DNA from: Blautia liquoris
Lineage (GTDB): Bacteria; Bacillota; Clostridia; Lachnospirales; Lachnospiraceae
Assembly: GCF_015159595.1 (NCBI RefSeq)
Contig: NZ_CP063304.1
Coordinates: 744,001 to 808,000, forward strand
Reading direction: 5' to 3'
Length of the DNA: 64,000 nt
Part shown: piece after piece, positions 24,768-33,896 of the stretch
Numbering within the stretch: position 1 is the first letter of the stretch
Layout of the letters: every line of letters starts with the position of its first letter
Notes under the pieces: model-generated
What the model was told of the DNA's origin: nothing
What the model saw: only the letters and a program-made list of their open reading frames with translations
The model's database searches: none
Translations under genes and position numbers: made by a program

Positions 24768-24823
24768 ATTATGAGTCTGACACACGGGTGACAATTATTT
24801 TAAGGTTTTAGGAGGATTTTTTA

Positions 24824-26416
24824 GTGGCTGATTATACAAAGGAAATAGAAAGACGCCGTACGTTTGCGATTATTTCTCACCCTGATGCTGGAAAGACGAC
24901 TTTGACAGAGAAGTTTCTGCTCTATGGAGGCGCAATTAATCAGGCGGGATCGGTTAAAGGAAAGGCGACTGCCAGGCATGCCGTATCGGACTGGATGGAG
25001 ATTGAAAAAGAGAGAGGAATCTCTGTGACATCATCTGTGCTCCAGTTTCATTATGAGGGCTACTGTATCAATATTCTGGACACGCCCGGACATCAGGACT
25101 TTTCAGAGGACACATACCGGACTTTGATGGCTGCAGATTCTGCAGTGATGGTGATTGATGCATCGAAAGGTGTAGAGGCACAGACAAGAAAGCTTTTTAA
25201 AGTCTGTGTGATGAGACATATCCCAATTTTTACTTTTATAAACAAGATGGACCGCGATGCAAGAGATACTTTCGACCTGCTTGATGAGATCGAAAAGGAG
25301 CTCGGCATTGCAACGTATCCGGTCAACTGGCCGATCGGCTCAGGGAAAAAATTCAGAGGAATCTATAATCGGGAGTCAAATCAGGTGATGACTTTCTCGG
25401 ATACCCAGAAAGGTACACACGAGGGACAGGAAGAGAATGTTGATGCGGACAAGCTGGTTGAAAGAAGTCTTGCTGATCAGGAACAAGTTGACACGCTTGG
25501 TGATGAGATTGAGTTGCTTGACGGGGCCAGTGTTTCTTTTGATCAGGATCTGGTCGACAAGGGAGAATTGACGCCGGTGTTCTTTGGGTCGGCGCTTACA
25601 AACTTCGGCGTTTTGACATTCTTGGAACATTTTCTTAAGATGACAACATCACCGCTTCCCAGAGTTGCAGATGGGAAGGAAATTGATCCGGTTAATGCAG
25701 ATTTTTCTGCGTTTGTCTTTAAGATTCAGGCGAATATGAATAAGAACCACAGAGACCGAATTGCATTTATGAGGATCTGTTCCGGAAAGTTTGATGCCGG
25801 AATGGAAGTGTACCATGTACAAGGAGGTAAGAAGCTGCGCCTGTCCCAGCCTCAGCAGATGATGGCGGACAGCCGACATGTAGTACAGGAGGCTTATGCG
25901 GGAGACATCATAGGAGTATTTGATCCTGGAATCTTTTCTATCGGTGATACAGTATGTGCCACTGGTGATAACTTTCAATACGAGGGGATCCCAACCTTTG
26001 CACCGGAACATTTTGCAAGAGTTTCCCTGATTGATACGATGAAACGAAAACAATTTGTTAAGGGAATCAATCAGATTGCACAGGAAGGTGCCATCCAGAT
26101 CTTTCAGGAGCTAAAGGGAGGTATGGAAGAGATCATTGTAGGTGTTGTCGGTGTCCTGCAATTTGATGTCTTAAAATATCGCCTGACGAATGAATACAAC
26201 GTCGAGATTCGTCTGGAAACACTTCCATATGAATATATCCGATGGATCGAGAACAAAGATGAAGTAGAAGTGGATAAGATCGTCGGTACATCTGATATGA
26301 AGACCGTTATGGATCTAAAAGAAAGACCCCTCCTTCTGTTTGCAAATTCCTGGAGTGTAGGCATGGTTCAAGAACGAAACGAAGGGTTAAGGCTTGCTGA
26401 GTTCAGCAAAAATTAA
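24824..26416 (+). CDS. prfC: Peptide chain release factor 3
   Basis: 530 aa GTPase that recycles RF1/RF2 after termination. G domain near the N-terminus: SHPDAGKTTLTEKFLL (Walker A), the switch region and DTPGHQDFSEDTYRT, and NKMDRDARD for guanine specificity; then EF-Tu-like domain II and the RF3 C-terminal domain. GTG start, AGGAGG at 8-nt spacing. Sits between spoIIIA and the gls24-nusB operon with its own ~285-bp upstream region. Confidence 0.96.
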   Translation: MADYTKEIERRRTFAIISHPDAGKTTLTEKFLLYGGAINQAGSVKGKATARHAVSDWMEIEKERGISVTSSVLQFHYEGYCINILDTPGHQDFSEDTYRTLMAADSAVMVIDASKGVEAQTRKLFKVCVMRHIPIFTFINKMDRDARDTFDLLDEIEKELGIATYPVNWPIGSGKKFRGIYNRESNQVMTFSDTQKGTHEGQEENVDADKLVERSLADQEQVDTLGDEIELLDGASVSFDQDLVDKGELTPVFFGSALTNFGVLTFLEHFLKMTTSPLPRVADGKEIDPVNADFSAFVFKIQANMNKNHRDRIAFMRICSGKFDAGMEVYHVQGGKKLRLSQPQQMMADSRHVVQEAYAGDIIGVFDPGIFSIGDTVCATGDNFQYEGIPTFAPEHFARVSLIDTMKRKQFVKGINQIAQEGAIQIFQELKGGMEEIIVGVVGVLQFDVLKYRLTNEYNVEIRLETLPYEYIRWIENKDEVEVDKIVGTSDMKTVMDLKERPLLLFANSWSVGMVQERNEGLRLAEFSKN

Positions 26417-26417
26417 T

Positions 26418-26483
26418 AACACAAAGAAAAATGAAAAGATTGTCTGCCTGTATGCATTATGGTGGATGATCTTTCTTGTGTTT
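26418..26483 (+). terminator. Terminator after prfC
   Basis: Long hairpin: AACACAA/TTGTGTT outer stem, AAAGAT/ATCTTT inner stem, ending TTGTGTTT. No strong T-run beyond the stem. Confidence 0.5.
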
Positions 26484-26537
26484 AATCGGAGATAAAAGCG
26501 AAATACTTTAAATAACCTTTTATTTTCTAAACCTTTT

Positions 26538-26546
26538 TGTTATAAT
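26538..26546 (+). promoter_or_regulatory. Extended -10 promoter of the gls24-nusB operon
   Basis: TGTTATAAT, i.e. a TGn motif directly before a consensus TATAAT (26541-26546); no good -35 at the right spacing. Drives the operon beginning at 26584. Confidence 0.5.
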
Positions 26547-26583
26547 AGTAGAACAGACAAACCCAAAAGGAGGTTTTAGCGCT

Positions 26584-26979
26584 ATGTCAGAAAACAAGAA
26601 TACTAAGAATAATAACACCTATACGATATATGATGATGAGACAGTAGGAACTGTACAGATTGCGGATGAGGTTGTGGCCATTATCGCCGGGCTTGCTGCC
26701 ACCGAAGTAGAAGGAGTAGCTTCCATTGCAGGGAATATAACGAATGAGCTGATTGGAAAGCTTGGGATGAAGAAACTTCAAAGAGGAGTAAAAGTAGAAG
26801 TCGCAGAAGGAGTAGTCAGCGTAGATCTGGATATCAATATCAAATATGGTTACAGTATTCCCAAAGCCAGCGCCGTGGTACAAGAAAAAGTGAAATCTGC
26901 CATTGAGAATATGACAGGACTGGAGGTAGCTGATGTAAATGTCAATATTGCGGATGTTGATATGCAGCAGTCAGAGTAA
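26584..26979 (+). CDS. Asp23/Gls24 family envelope stress protein
   Basis: 131 aa DUF322/Asp23 family: 'GTVQIADEVVAIIAGLAATEVEGVASIAG' N-terminal block and the 'KGVKVEV.EGVVSVDLDINIKYGYSIPKASAVVQEKVKSAIENMTGL' core. Asp23-type proteins associate with the cell membrane and are linked to envelope stress. The position immediately before nusB is conserved in Clostridia. AAAGGAGG precedes the ATG; nusB follows 5 bp later. Confidence 0.9.
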   Translation: MSENKNTKNNNTYTIYDDETVGTVQIADEVVAIIAGLAATEVEGVASIAGNITNELIGKLGMKKLQRGVKVEVAEGVVSVDLDINIKYGYSIPKASAVVQEKVKSAIENMTGLEVADVNVNIADVDMQQSE

Positions 26980-26984
26980 TACAG

Positions 26985-27428
26985 ATGAAGAGAAGAGAGT
27001 TACGTGAGAGTATATTTAAACTATTGTTTATTGACGATTTCAACAGTGATGATGAGATGCCCGAACAAGTTTCTCTGTACATGGATACACTTGATGAGAA
27101 TTATGAGAGCACAGACGCTCAGGACCGTTCTTATATAGAACGGAAATACGAGCACATCCGTGATCATCGGGAAGATATTGATCAGCTGATCAAAAAATCT
27201 GCAACGGGATGGAAACTGAATCGTATGAGTAAAGTTGATCTTTCCATCCTGCGGCTTGCCATATACGAGATGATCTATGATGATGAGATTCCTGTAAAAG
27301 TGGCTATCAATGAAGCTGTTGAACTGGCAAAACGTTTTGGAGGCGATACATCAGCGTCCTTTATCAATGGAATACTGGGAAAGGTTGTAAGGGATCGCTT
27401 TCCGGAATCGCCAGAGGAAGAACTTTGA
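26985..27428 (+). CDS. nusB: Transcription antitermination factor NusB
   Basis: 147 aa all-helical RNA-binding protein that with NusE(S10) binds boxA in rRNA leaders. Conserved 'RRELRESIFKLLF' N-terminus and the C-terminal 'PVKVAINEAVELAKRFGGDTSASFINGILGKV' signature. Overlaps xseA by 4 bp (TTGA), in the order nusB-xseA-xseB-ispA-dxs usual for Clostridia. Confidence 0.95.
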   Translation: MKRRELRESIFKLLFIDDFNSDDEMPEQVSLYMDTLDENYESTDAQDRSYIERKYEHIRDHREDIDQLIKKSATGWKLNRMSKVDLSILRLAIYEMIYDDEIPVKVAINEAVELAKRFGGDTSASFINGILGKVVRDRFPESPEEEL

Positions 27429-28660
27429 GCAGTATATATTCAGTAGGACAGGTAAATACCTATATTAAACGCATGTTTCAGCAGGACTTTATGTTGAGCC
27501 GAATCTATGTCAGAGGAGAAGTCAGTAATTTAAAATATCATCCTTCCGGACATATCTATTTTTCTTTGAAGGACGATATGTCAGCGATCTCCTGCGTAAT
27601 GTTTGCGGGAAGCAGAAGAGGTCTTGCCTTTCAGATGAAAGATGGGGATAAAGTCGTCGTCGGGGGCAGTGTCAATGTTTATGAAAAGAGCGGACACTAT
27701 CAGCTCTATGCAAAAGAAATAAAACGGGAAGGCTCAGGACTCTTATATGAGCGTTTTCTGGCACTTAAGCAAGAGCTTGAGGAGATGGGGATGTTTGCCT
27801 CGGAGTACAAACAGCCAATTCCTGCCTATGTGAGAAAGATGGGCGTGGTAACGGCGTCATCCGGGGCGGCAATTCAGGATATCCGCAATATATCCTATCG
27901 CAGAAATCCATATATTCAGATTATTCTGTACCCGGCTCTCGTGCAGGGAGAAGGTGCAAAGGAAAGCATTGTCCGGGGGATCGAAACGCTGGATCAGATG
28001 AATCTCGATGTTATCATCGTCGGCAGAGGCGGCGGCTCTATAGAAGATCTGTGGGCGTTTAACGAGGAAAGTGTTGCCCGAGCCATCTTCAACTGTAATA
28101 CCCCGGTGATTTCAGCGGTCGGTCACGAGACAGATACAACAATTGCTGATTTTGTGGCAGATCTTCGTGCACCGACACCTTCTGCTGCAGCGGAACTTGC
28201 AGTGACGGATATCCGCAGTCTTTTCAATCAGATGGAAGAATACCAGAAACACCTCCGGTATTCTATGCAAAACAAAGTGATCTTTGCGAGACGAAGATTA
28301 GAGGGATATGAAACCAGGTGGAATTATCTGAATCCCCAAAATCAGATTATTGAGAAGAGACAGCAGCTGCTTGAGATTGAACAACGTATCCAGTACCGGA
28401 TGGAACGTGTGCTGACAGGGGAAAAACACCGTCTGTCCTTATATATTCAGCATTTCAAAGGACTGTCACCACTGGACAGATTAAACCGGGGATTTTCTTA
28501 TGTTGAAGATGAAACGGGACATGCGGTCACGAAGATCAGTCAGGTTAATCCGGGAAACTATGTGAAAATTCAGGTAAGCGATGGGGAACTGGGAGCACAG
28601 ATCAAGACGGTTGTCCCTGCAGAGCGGGAAATGTTATCAAAAGGGGAAGAAAATGGCTGA
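27425..28660 (+). CDS. xseA: Exodeoxyribonuclease VII large subunit
   Basis: 411 aa; N-terminal OB-fold (YSVGQVNTYIKRMFQQDFMLSRIYVRGEVSNLKYHPSGHIYFSLKDD), catalytic block 'GVVTASSGAAIQDIRN...', 'VGRGGGSIEDLWAFNEE' and 'VGHETDTTIADFVADLRAPTPSAAAE', then a coiled-coil tail. Degrades single-stranded DNA with XseB. TTG start overlapping the nusB stop. Its 3' end overlaps xseB by 8 bp. Confidence 0.96.
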   Translation: MSSIYSVGQVNTYIKRMFQQDFMLSRIYVRGEVSNLKYHPSGHIYFSLKDDMSAISCVMFAGSRRGLAFQMKDGDKVVVGGSVNVYEKSGHYQLYAKEIKREGSGLLYERFLALKQELEEMGMFASEYKQPIPAYVRKMGVVTASSGAAIQDIRNISYRRNPYIQIILYPALVQGEGAKESIVRGIETLDQMNLDVIIVGRGGGSIEDLWAFNEESVARAIFNCNTPVISAVGHETDTTIADFVADLRAPTPSAAAELAVTDIRSLFNQMEEYQKHLRYSMQNKVIFARRRLEGYETRWNYLNPQNQIIEKRQQLLEIEQRIQYRMERVLTGEKHRLSLYIQHFKGLSPLDRLNRGFSYVEDETGHAVTKISQVNPGNYVKIQVSDGELGAQIKTVVPAEREMLSKGEENG

Positions 28661-28868
28661 TAAAGACAATGAATTGACACTTGAGCAGTCTTTTGATGAA
28701 CTCAATAAGCTGGTAGAGAAACTTGAAAAGCCGGACATCAGTCTGGAAGAATCATTTCAGACTTATAAAAAAGGAATGGAACTTCTAAAAGAATGCAGCA
28801 GCAAGATCGATACAGTTGAGAAAAAGATGCTTAAAATAAATGGAAATGGTGAGATCAGTGAATTTTAG
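28653..28868 (+). CDS. xseB: Exodeoxyribonuclease VII small subunit
   Basis: 71 aa, two long helices: 'LTLEQSFDELNKLVEKLEKPDISLEESFQTYKKGMELLKEC' is the family core. The ATG at 28653 follows GGGGAAG and lies inside the end of xseA; a longer in-frame extension upstream reads through xseA and is not used. Overlaps ispA by 11 bp. Confidence 0.95.
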   Translation: MADKDNELTLEQSFDELNKLVEKLEKPDISLEESFQTYKKGMELLKECSSKIDTVEKKMLKINGNGEISEF

Positions 28869-29754
28869 AGATGAATTGAATCAAAAGACACATTGGGTGG
28901 AATCGGTAATCGAAAGATATCTTCCAGATGGCGAAGAGTTTGCTTGCGCCCTAACAGATGCCATAAATTATAGCATGAAATCGGGCGGAAAGAGAATTCG
29001 GCCGCTGCTTATGTATGAGAGCTACCATATGGTGGGCGGAAGCCATGCGGTTGTGGAGCCTTTTATGGCTGCAATCGAAATGATACATACTCATTCTCTG
29101 ATTCATGATGATTTGCCTGCAATTGACGGGGATTTGTATCGAAGAGGAAAGAAGACCACCCACGCAGTCTTTGGAGAAGCACTCGGTGTGTTAAGCGGAG
29201 ATGCTCTGCTCAATCTCGCATATGAGACAGCGATGAAAGCCTTTTCTTATGCAGATGATAAGAACAATACCATCGAGGCTCTTACTATTCTGACTTTAAA
29301 GGCGGGTATTCACGGAATGCTGGGCGGTCAGAGTGTGGATGTTACAAATGAAAAAAATAATGTGGAGCATTTAGACAAAGAGACACTGGATCATATATAC
29401 CGAAACAAAACAGCATCACTATTGGAAGCCCCGCTTATGATTGGAGCTGTACTCGGCGGTGCATCGCGCGGTGAAATCACCTGTATGGAGCAGATCGGGA
29501 GAAAAATTGGGATGGCATTCCAGATACAAGATGATATTCTGGATGTTACCAGTACAACAGAAGTTCTCGGGAAGCCGGTGTTCAGCGATGAAAAAAATCA
29601 GAAGACGACCTATGTGACTCTTATGGGAGTACAAGGTGCCAAAGGTGAGGTTGAACAATTGACATCGGAGGCTTTGCGGCTTCTTGACACGTTGCCGGGC
29701 GAAAAAGAGTTTATGAAAGAGTTACTGTCTTATCTTGCTTTTCGGGACAGATAA
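28858..29754 (+). CDS. ispA: Polyprenyl (farnesyl) diphosphate synthase
   Basis: 298 aa. Condenses IPP with DMAPP/GPP, feeding isoprenoid and undecaprenyl lipid synthesis. First Asp-rich motif DDLPAID, second DDILD, with GGKRIRPLL and LGGQSVD in place. I chose the GTG at 28858 (start NFRDELNQ), which fits the family N-terminus; in-frame ATGs at 28840 and 28846 lie deeper inside xseB. Upstream of dxs, so two isoprenoid genes are together. Confidence 0.93.
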   Translation: MNFRDELNQKTHWVESVIERYLPDGEEFACALTDAINYSMKSGGKRIRPLLMYESYHMVGGSHAVVEPFMAAIEMIHTHSLIHDDLPAIDGDLYRRGKKTTHAVFGEALGVLSGDALLNLAYETAMKAFSYADDKNNTIEALTILTLKAGIHGMLGGQSVDVTNEKNNVEHLDKETLDHIYRNKTASLLEAPLMIGAVLGGASRGEITCMEQIGRKIGMAFQIQDDILDVTSTTEVLGKPVFSDEKNQKTTYVTLMGVQGAKGEVEQLTSEALRLLDTLPGEKEFMKELLSYLAFRDR

Positions 29755-29811
29755 AATCCCGCCCGTCAGGGAGACATCTAGATTTTTAAGACAGATGAAA
29801 GGATGAGAGGA

Positions 29812-31752
29812 ATGTTGGAACAGATAAACGGACCAGAGGATATTAAGCGGATACCGGAACAGCGTCTGCCGCAGCTGGCAGAGGAGATCCGAAAGTTTCT
29901 CGTGGAGAAATTGAGCGAAACAGGGGGACATCTTGCATCCAATCTCGGAACCGTGGAACTGACGATTGCGCTGCATCGGGTGCTGAATCTTCCCAATGAC
30001 AAATTAATCTGGGACGTGGGTCATCAGGCATATACTCATAAGATATTGACCGGAAGAAAAGAGGAATTCGACAGGCTTCGCATGGAAGGGGGAATCAGCG
30101 GTTTTCCAAGAAGAACGGAAAGTGCGTGTGATTCTTTTGATACGGGGCATAGTTCTACTTCGATTTCTGCCGGTCTTGGTTATGTACAGGCACGCGATTT
30201 GAAAAGCAAGGATTATACCGTCGTGTCAGTCATCGGTGATGGGGCCCTGACCGGAGGAATGGCATACGAAGCTCTAAACAACGCGTCAAATCTGAAAACC
30301 AATTTTATTATTGTTTTAAATGATAACAACATGTCCATCTCGCCAAGTGTGGGTGGAATATCCAGTTATCTCGCCGAAATGCGGACAGCATCTGCCTACA
30401 CAGGGCTGAAAACTGATGTCACGACAGCCCTCGAGAAGATTCCCGGTGTCGGTAAAGGAATGGTGGATGCAATCAGAAAGACGAAGAGCAGTATCAAGCA
30501 GTTTGTGATACCGGGCATGTTTTTCGAGAACATGGGGATTACCTACCTGGGTCCGGTAGACGGACATGATATTAAAACTATGACGAGGGTGTTTCAGGAT
30601 GCCAGACGTGTCGAAGGTCCGGTCATAGTCCATGTCATTACACAAAAAGGGCGTGGGTATCTTCCGGCCTTGCGGCATCCGTCCAGATTTCATGGAACAT
30701 CTCCTTTTGAGATTGATACAGGAATTCCTAAAAAACATACAAAACCTACATGGACGGATATCTTTTCTACAGTCATGCGGAAGATGGGAGACCGCGAACC
30801 TGATGTAGTGGCTGTGACAGCCGCCATGAAAGAAGGAGTAGGACTAAAGCGTTTTGCCAACATGTTTCCGGAACGTTTTTTCGATGTTGGAATTGCAGAG
30901 GCACACGCAGTGACATTCGCAGCGGGACTTTCTCTTGGGGGCCTTATTCCGGTTGTGGCCATCTATTCAACCTTTTTGCAGAGAGCATTTGATCAGATTA
31001 TCCATGATGTCTGTATGCAGAATCTACACGTGGTATTTGCCGTCGACAGAGCCGGATTGGTGGGTGCAGACGGAAGGACGCATCAGGGAGTGTTTGATCT
31101 GTCATATCTGGGTATGATGCCCAATATGACAGTTATGGCGCCAAAAAACATATGGGAGTTATCCGATATGATGAAATATGCGGTTCATGCAAGTGGTCCT
31201 GTGGCAATCCGATATCCGAGAGGAGAAGCCTGTGATGGGATGAAAGAGCATCGGGAAAGAATAGAACCCCATAAAGCAGAAGTTATTCACCGTGGTGAGA
31301 AAATTGCAATTTTAGCTGTCGGGAATATGGTGAGCACTGCAGGGGAGGCTGTAAGAGATCTGCAAAGGCAGGGGATTAATCCAACGCTTGTGAATATGAG
31401 ATTTGTCAAACCTTTTGACAAAGAGCTTGTCAAAGAACTTGCCTTGTCCCATGACTGTCTGATTACGGTTGAGGAGAATGCGATAAGCGGCGGTTTCGGA
31501 GAGCAGATCCTTGTGTATGCAGAGGAAGAGAAACTAAAGGTTGAGGTAGAGATCATGGCGGTTCCGGATCAGTTTGTATCACACGGAAGTGTAAAACATC
31601 AGCAGGAAATCACGGGCCTTGATACGCAGGGGATTGTCTCACGTATTCTTTTGCATGAGCGTTTCCATCCAAAGGAAAAGATAGATGCGAAAGAATGTAC
31701 GAATGAAGAGGAAAGTTTGAGCGAAGAAAAGTTGGAGAATAGTAAGAGATGA
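29812..31752 (+). CDS. dxs: 1-deoxy-D-xylulose-5-phosphate synthase
   Basis: 646 aa transketolase-like thiamine enzyme, first step of the MEP pathway: pyruvate plus glyceraldehyde-3-phosphate to DXP. Seen: GGHLASNLGTVELTIALH, WDVGHQAYTHKILTGR, the TPP motif GDGALTGGMAYEALNN, 'DRAGLVGADGRTHQGVFD' in the pyrimidine domain, and a C-terminal transketolase domain. The ATG at 29812 has GAAAGG at 9 nt; the ATG at 29803 is possible. The last ~25 residues are a charged tail. Overlaps tlyA by 4 bp. Confidence 0.95.
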   Translation: MLEQINGPEDIKRIPEQRLPQLAEEIRKFLVEKLSETGGHLASNLGTVELTIALHRVLNLPNDKLIWDVGHQAYTHKILTGRKEEFDRLRMEGGISGFPRRTESACDSFDTGHSSTSISAGLGYVQARDLKSKDYTVVSVIGDGALTGGMAYEALNNASNLKTNFIIVLNDNNMSISPSVGGISSYLAEMRTASAYTGLKTDVTTALEKIPGVGKGMVDAIRKTKSSIKQFVIPGMFFENMGITYLGPVDGHDIKTMTRVFQDARRVEGPVIVHVITQKGRGYLPALRHPSRFHGTSPFEIDTGIPKKHTKPTWTDIFSTVMRKMGDREPDVVAVTAAMKEGVGLKRFANMFPERFFDVGIAEAHAVTFAAGLSLGGLIPVVAIYSTFLQRAFDQIIHDVCMQNLHVVFAVDRAGLVGADGRTHQGVFDLSYLGMMPNMTVMAPKNIWELSDMMKYAVHASGPVAIRYPRGEACDGMKEHRERIEPHKAEVIHRGEKIAILAVGNMVSTAGEAVRDLQRQGINPTLVNMRFVKPFDKELVKELALSHDCLITVEENAISGGFGEQILVYAEEEKLKVEVEIMAVPDQFVSHGSVKHQQEITGLDTQGIVSRILLHERFHPKEKIDAKECTNEEESLSEEKLENSKR

Positions 31753-32552
31753 AAGAACGGTTAGATGTACTTCTGGTAAAAAAAGGAATTTTAAAATCCA
31801 GAGAAAAAGCAAAGGTAGTCATTATGGCCGGGGATGTATTTGTCGACGGGCAGCGAGAGGATAAGGCGGGGTCGATGTTTGATGATTCAGCAGATATCAC
31901 TCTGCTGGGGAATCCGATTCCCTATGTCAGCCGCGGAGGACTGAAACTGGAAAAAGCCATGAAGCAGTTCTGCCTCGATCTTTCCGACAGAATCTGTATG
32001 GATGTCGGTTCTTCCACAGGCGGATTTACAGATTGCATGCTGCAAAACGGTGCATTGTTTGTCTATGCGGTCGACGTGGGACGCGGACAGCTTGACTGGG
32101 GACTTAGAAATGATCCCAAAGTCCGCTGTATGGAGAAGACAAATATTCGATATGTCGTACCGGAGGATATTGACCGCAAACCATCTTTTGTCTCAATTGA
32201 TGTATCTTTTATTTCCCTTACAAAGGTGCTCCTGCCGGTATATAATCTGATGGAGAAAGAGGGTGAGGTGGTCTGTCTGATTAAGCCGCAGTTCGAGGCA
32301 GGAAGAGAAAAGGTACAAAAAAAGGGCGTTGTGAGAGACCCTGCTGTGCATGAAGAAGTGATTCAAAAAGTGATGGATTATGCCAGAACGATTGATTTCT
32401 CGCTTTGTGATCTTGACTTTTCTCCAATTAAAGGCCCTGAGGGAAATATTGAATATTTGCTTCACCTGGCAAAAACCGGCCATCCGCATGACAGGGAAGA
32501 GCTCCCGGTAAAAGAAGTTGTTGCCGGGGCACACAAAGAACTAGATAAGTAA
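31749..32552 (+). CDS. tlyA: TlyA-family rRNA methyltransferase
   Basis: 267 aa: N-terminal S4 RNA-binding domain (ERLDVLLVKKGILKSREKAKVVIMAGDVFVDG) and an FtsJ/RrmJ methyltransferase domain (DVGSSTGGFTDCMLQNGA as SAM motif; VSIDVSFISLTKVLLP). TlyA 2'-O-methylates rRNA in mycobacteria; older databases call it haemolysin. The dxs-tlyA-nadK-argR-recN order is common in Clostridia. Confidence 0.9.
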   Translation: MKERLDVLLVKKGILKSREKAKVVIMAGDVFVDGQREDKAGSMFDDSADITLLGNPIPYVSRGGLKLEKAMKQFCLDLSDRICMDVGSSTGGFTDCMLQNGALFVYAVDVGRGQLDWGLRNDPKVRCMEKTNIRYVVPEDIDRKPSFVSIDVSFISLTKVLLPVYNLMEKEGEVVCLIKPQFEAGREKVQKKGVVRDPAVHEEVIQKVMDYARTIDFSLCDLDFSPIKGPEGNIEYLLHLAKTGHPHDREELPVKEVVAGAHKELDK

Positions 32553-32566
32553 AGCAGGTTGAAAAG

Positions 32567-33403
32567 ATGAAGCAATTTTATATCATTACGAATACAATGA
32601 AAGACAAAAATCTTGTAGTCACGCATGAGATATCCGATTATCTTAAGAAACATGGCTGCTGCTGCTATATCAGGGAAGAACAGCCGCATGACAGCAGAAA
32701 GATTCCTTCCGCTGTCCAATGCGTTCTTGTACTTGGCGGAGATGGAACCCTTCTTCGTGCCGCCCGGGAAGTCGTGGATCAGGATGTCGCTTTGTTAGGG
32801 GTGAATCTTGGAACACTCGGATATCTGGCAGAACTCGATCTGAAAAGTCTTTATCATGGGCTTGATCTTCTGATCGCCGATGAATATAAGATTGAACAGA
32901 GAATGATGCTCATGGGCAGTGTCTATCATGAAGATAAACTGATCAGCAATGATATTGCACTGAATGATATTGTGATGACCCGCGACGGAATTCCCCGCGC
33001 GGTAGATTATAATAATTTTGTAAATGATAATTTTCTGAATAGTTACCATGCAGACGGGATCATTATATCGACTCCGACTGGTTCTACCGGATACAGCTTG
33101 TCAGCAGGCGGTCCGATCATTTCCCCGGATGCATCTATGCTGCTCATGACACCTCTTGCACCGCATACCTTGAATACCAGGAGTATTATCTTCGCGGAAA
33201 AGGATAAGATAACGGTAGAGTTCGGTGCAGGGCGAGATGGACGATTCGAACGCGGAGTAGCCACTTTTGATGGAGAAAACCGTGCACATATGGTGAGCGG
33301 AGATCGGATAGAGATACAAAAAGCGAGAAAGGACACCAGAATTGTCAAGATCAGTGACAGGAGTTTTCTGGAAGTACTGCGGAAGAAGATGGCGAATACC
33401 TAG
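32567..33403 (+). CDS. nadK: NAD kinase
   Basis: 278 aa; phosphorylates NAD+ to NADP+. GGDGTLLRA (residues ~56-64) carries the catalytic Asp, 'LGVNLGTLGYLAE' and 'NDIVMTRDGIPRAVDY' follow, then 'ADGIIISTPTGSTGYSLSAGGPI', the second substrate-binding block. Between tlyA and argR, 15 and 21 bp apart. Confidence 0.95.
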   Translation: MKQFYIITNTMKDKNLVVTHEISDYLKKHGCCCYIREEQPHDSRKIPSAVQCVLVLGGDGTLLRAAREVVDQDVALLGVNLGTLGYLAELDLKSLYHGLDLLIADEYKIEQRMMLMGSVYHEDKLISNDIALNDIVMTRDGIPRAVDYNNFVNDNFLNSYHADGIIISTPTGSTGYSLSAGGPIISPDASMLLMTPLAPHTLNTRSIIFAEKDKITVEFGAGRDGRFERGVATFDGENRAHMVSGDRIEIQKARKDTRIVKISDRSFLEVLRKKMANT

Positions 33404-33424
33404 AAGATCACAAGGAGGTGCAAC

Positions 33425-33880
33425 ATGAAGATTGCCAGGCATGCACAGATATTAAAGCTGATTAGTCAGTATGATATTGAGACGCAGGAGGAATTGGCAA
33501 AAAGGCTGAATGAGAGCGGATTTAAGGTTACACAGGCGACCGTATCCAGAGATATCCGTCAGCTGAAACTGATGAAGATTACAAAAGAAGACGGACATTC
33601 AAAATATGCGGAGCAGCAGACCACAGACCAGGAGGTTCTGCTGAGATATATCAGAATCCTGAAAGAATCCATGATCTCAATGGATCTGGCTGTTAATATC
33701 GTTGTTCTAAAAACCGTATCTGGTATGGCTATGGCTGCGGCTGCGGCTTTGGACGAGCTGGCCTGGAGTGAAATTGCAGGATGTATAGCAGGAGATGATA
33801 CCATTATGTGTGCGGCAAGGTCCGAAGAGGATGCACTTATGGTTATAGATAAACTAAAGAAGACACTGGAGAGCTTTTGA
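33425..33880 (+). CDS. argR: Arginine repressor
   Basis: 151 aa: N-terminal winged HTH (HAQILKLISQYDIETQEELAKRLNESGFKVTQATVSRDIRQLKL) and C-terminal arginine-binding, oligomerisation domain ending 'CIAGDDTIMCAARSEEDALMVIDKL'. Represses arginine synthesis in response to L-arginine. AAGGAGGTG upstream. In Clostridia and Bacillus it is regularly next to recN, as here (16 bp). Confidence 0.95.
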   Translation: MKIARHAQILKLISQYDIETQEELAKRLNESGFKVTQATVSRDIRQLKLMKITKEDGHSKYAEQQTTDQEVLLRYIRILKESMISMDLAVNIVVLKTVSGMAMAAAAALDELAWSEIAGCIAGDDTIMCAARSEEDALMVIDKLKKTLESF

Positions 33881-33896
33881 TCATTGAGGCGATATT

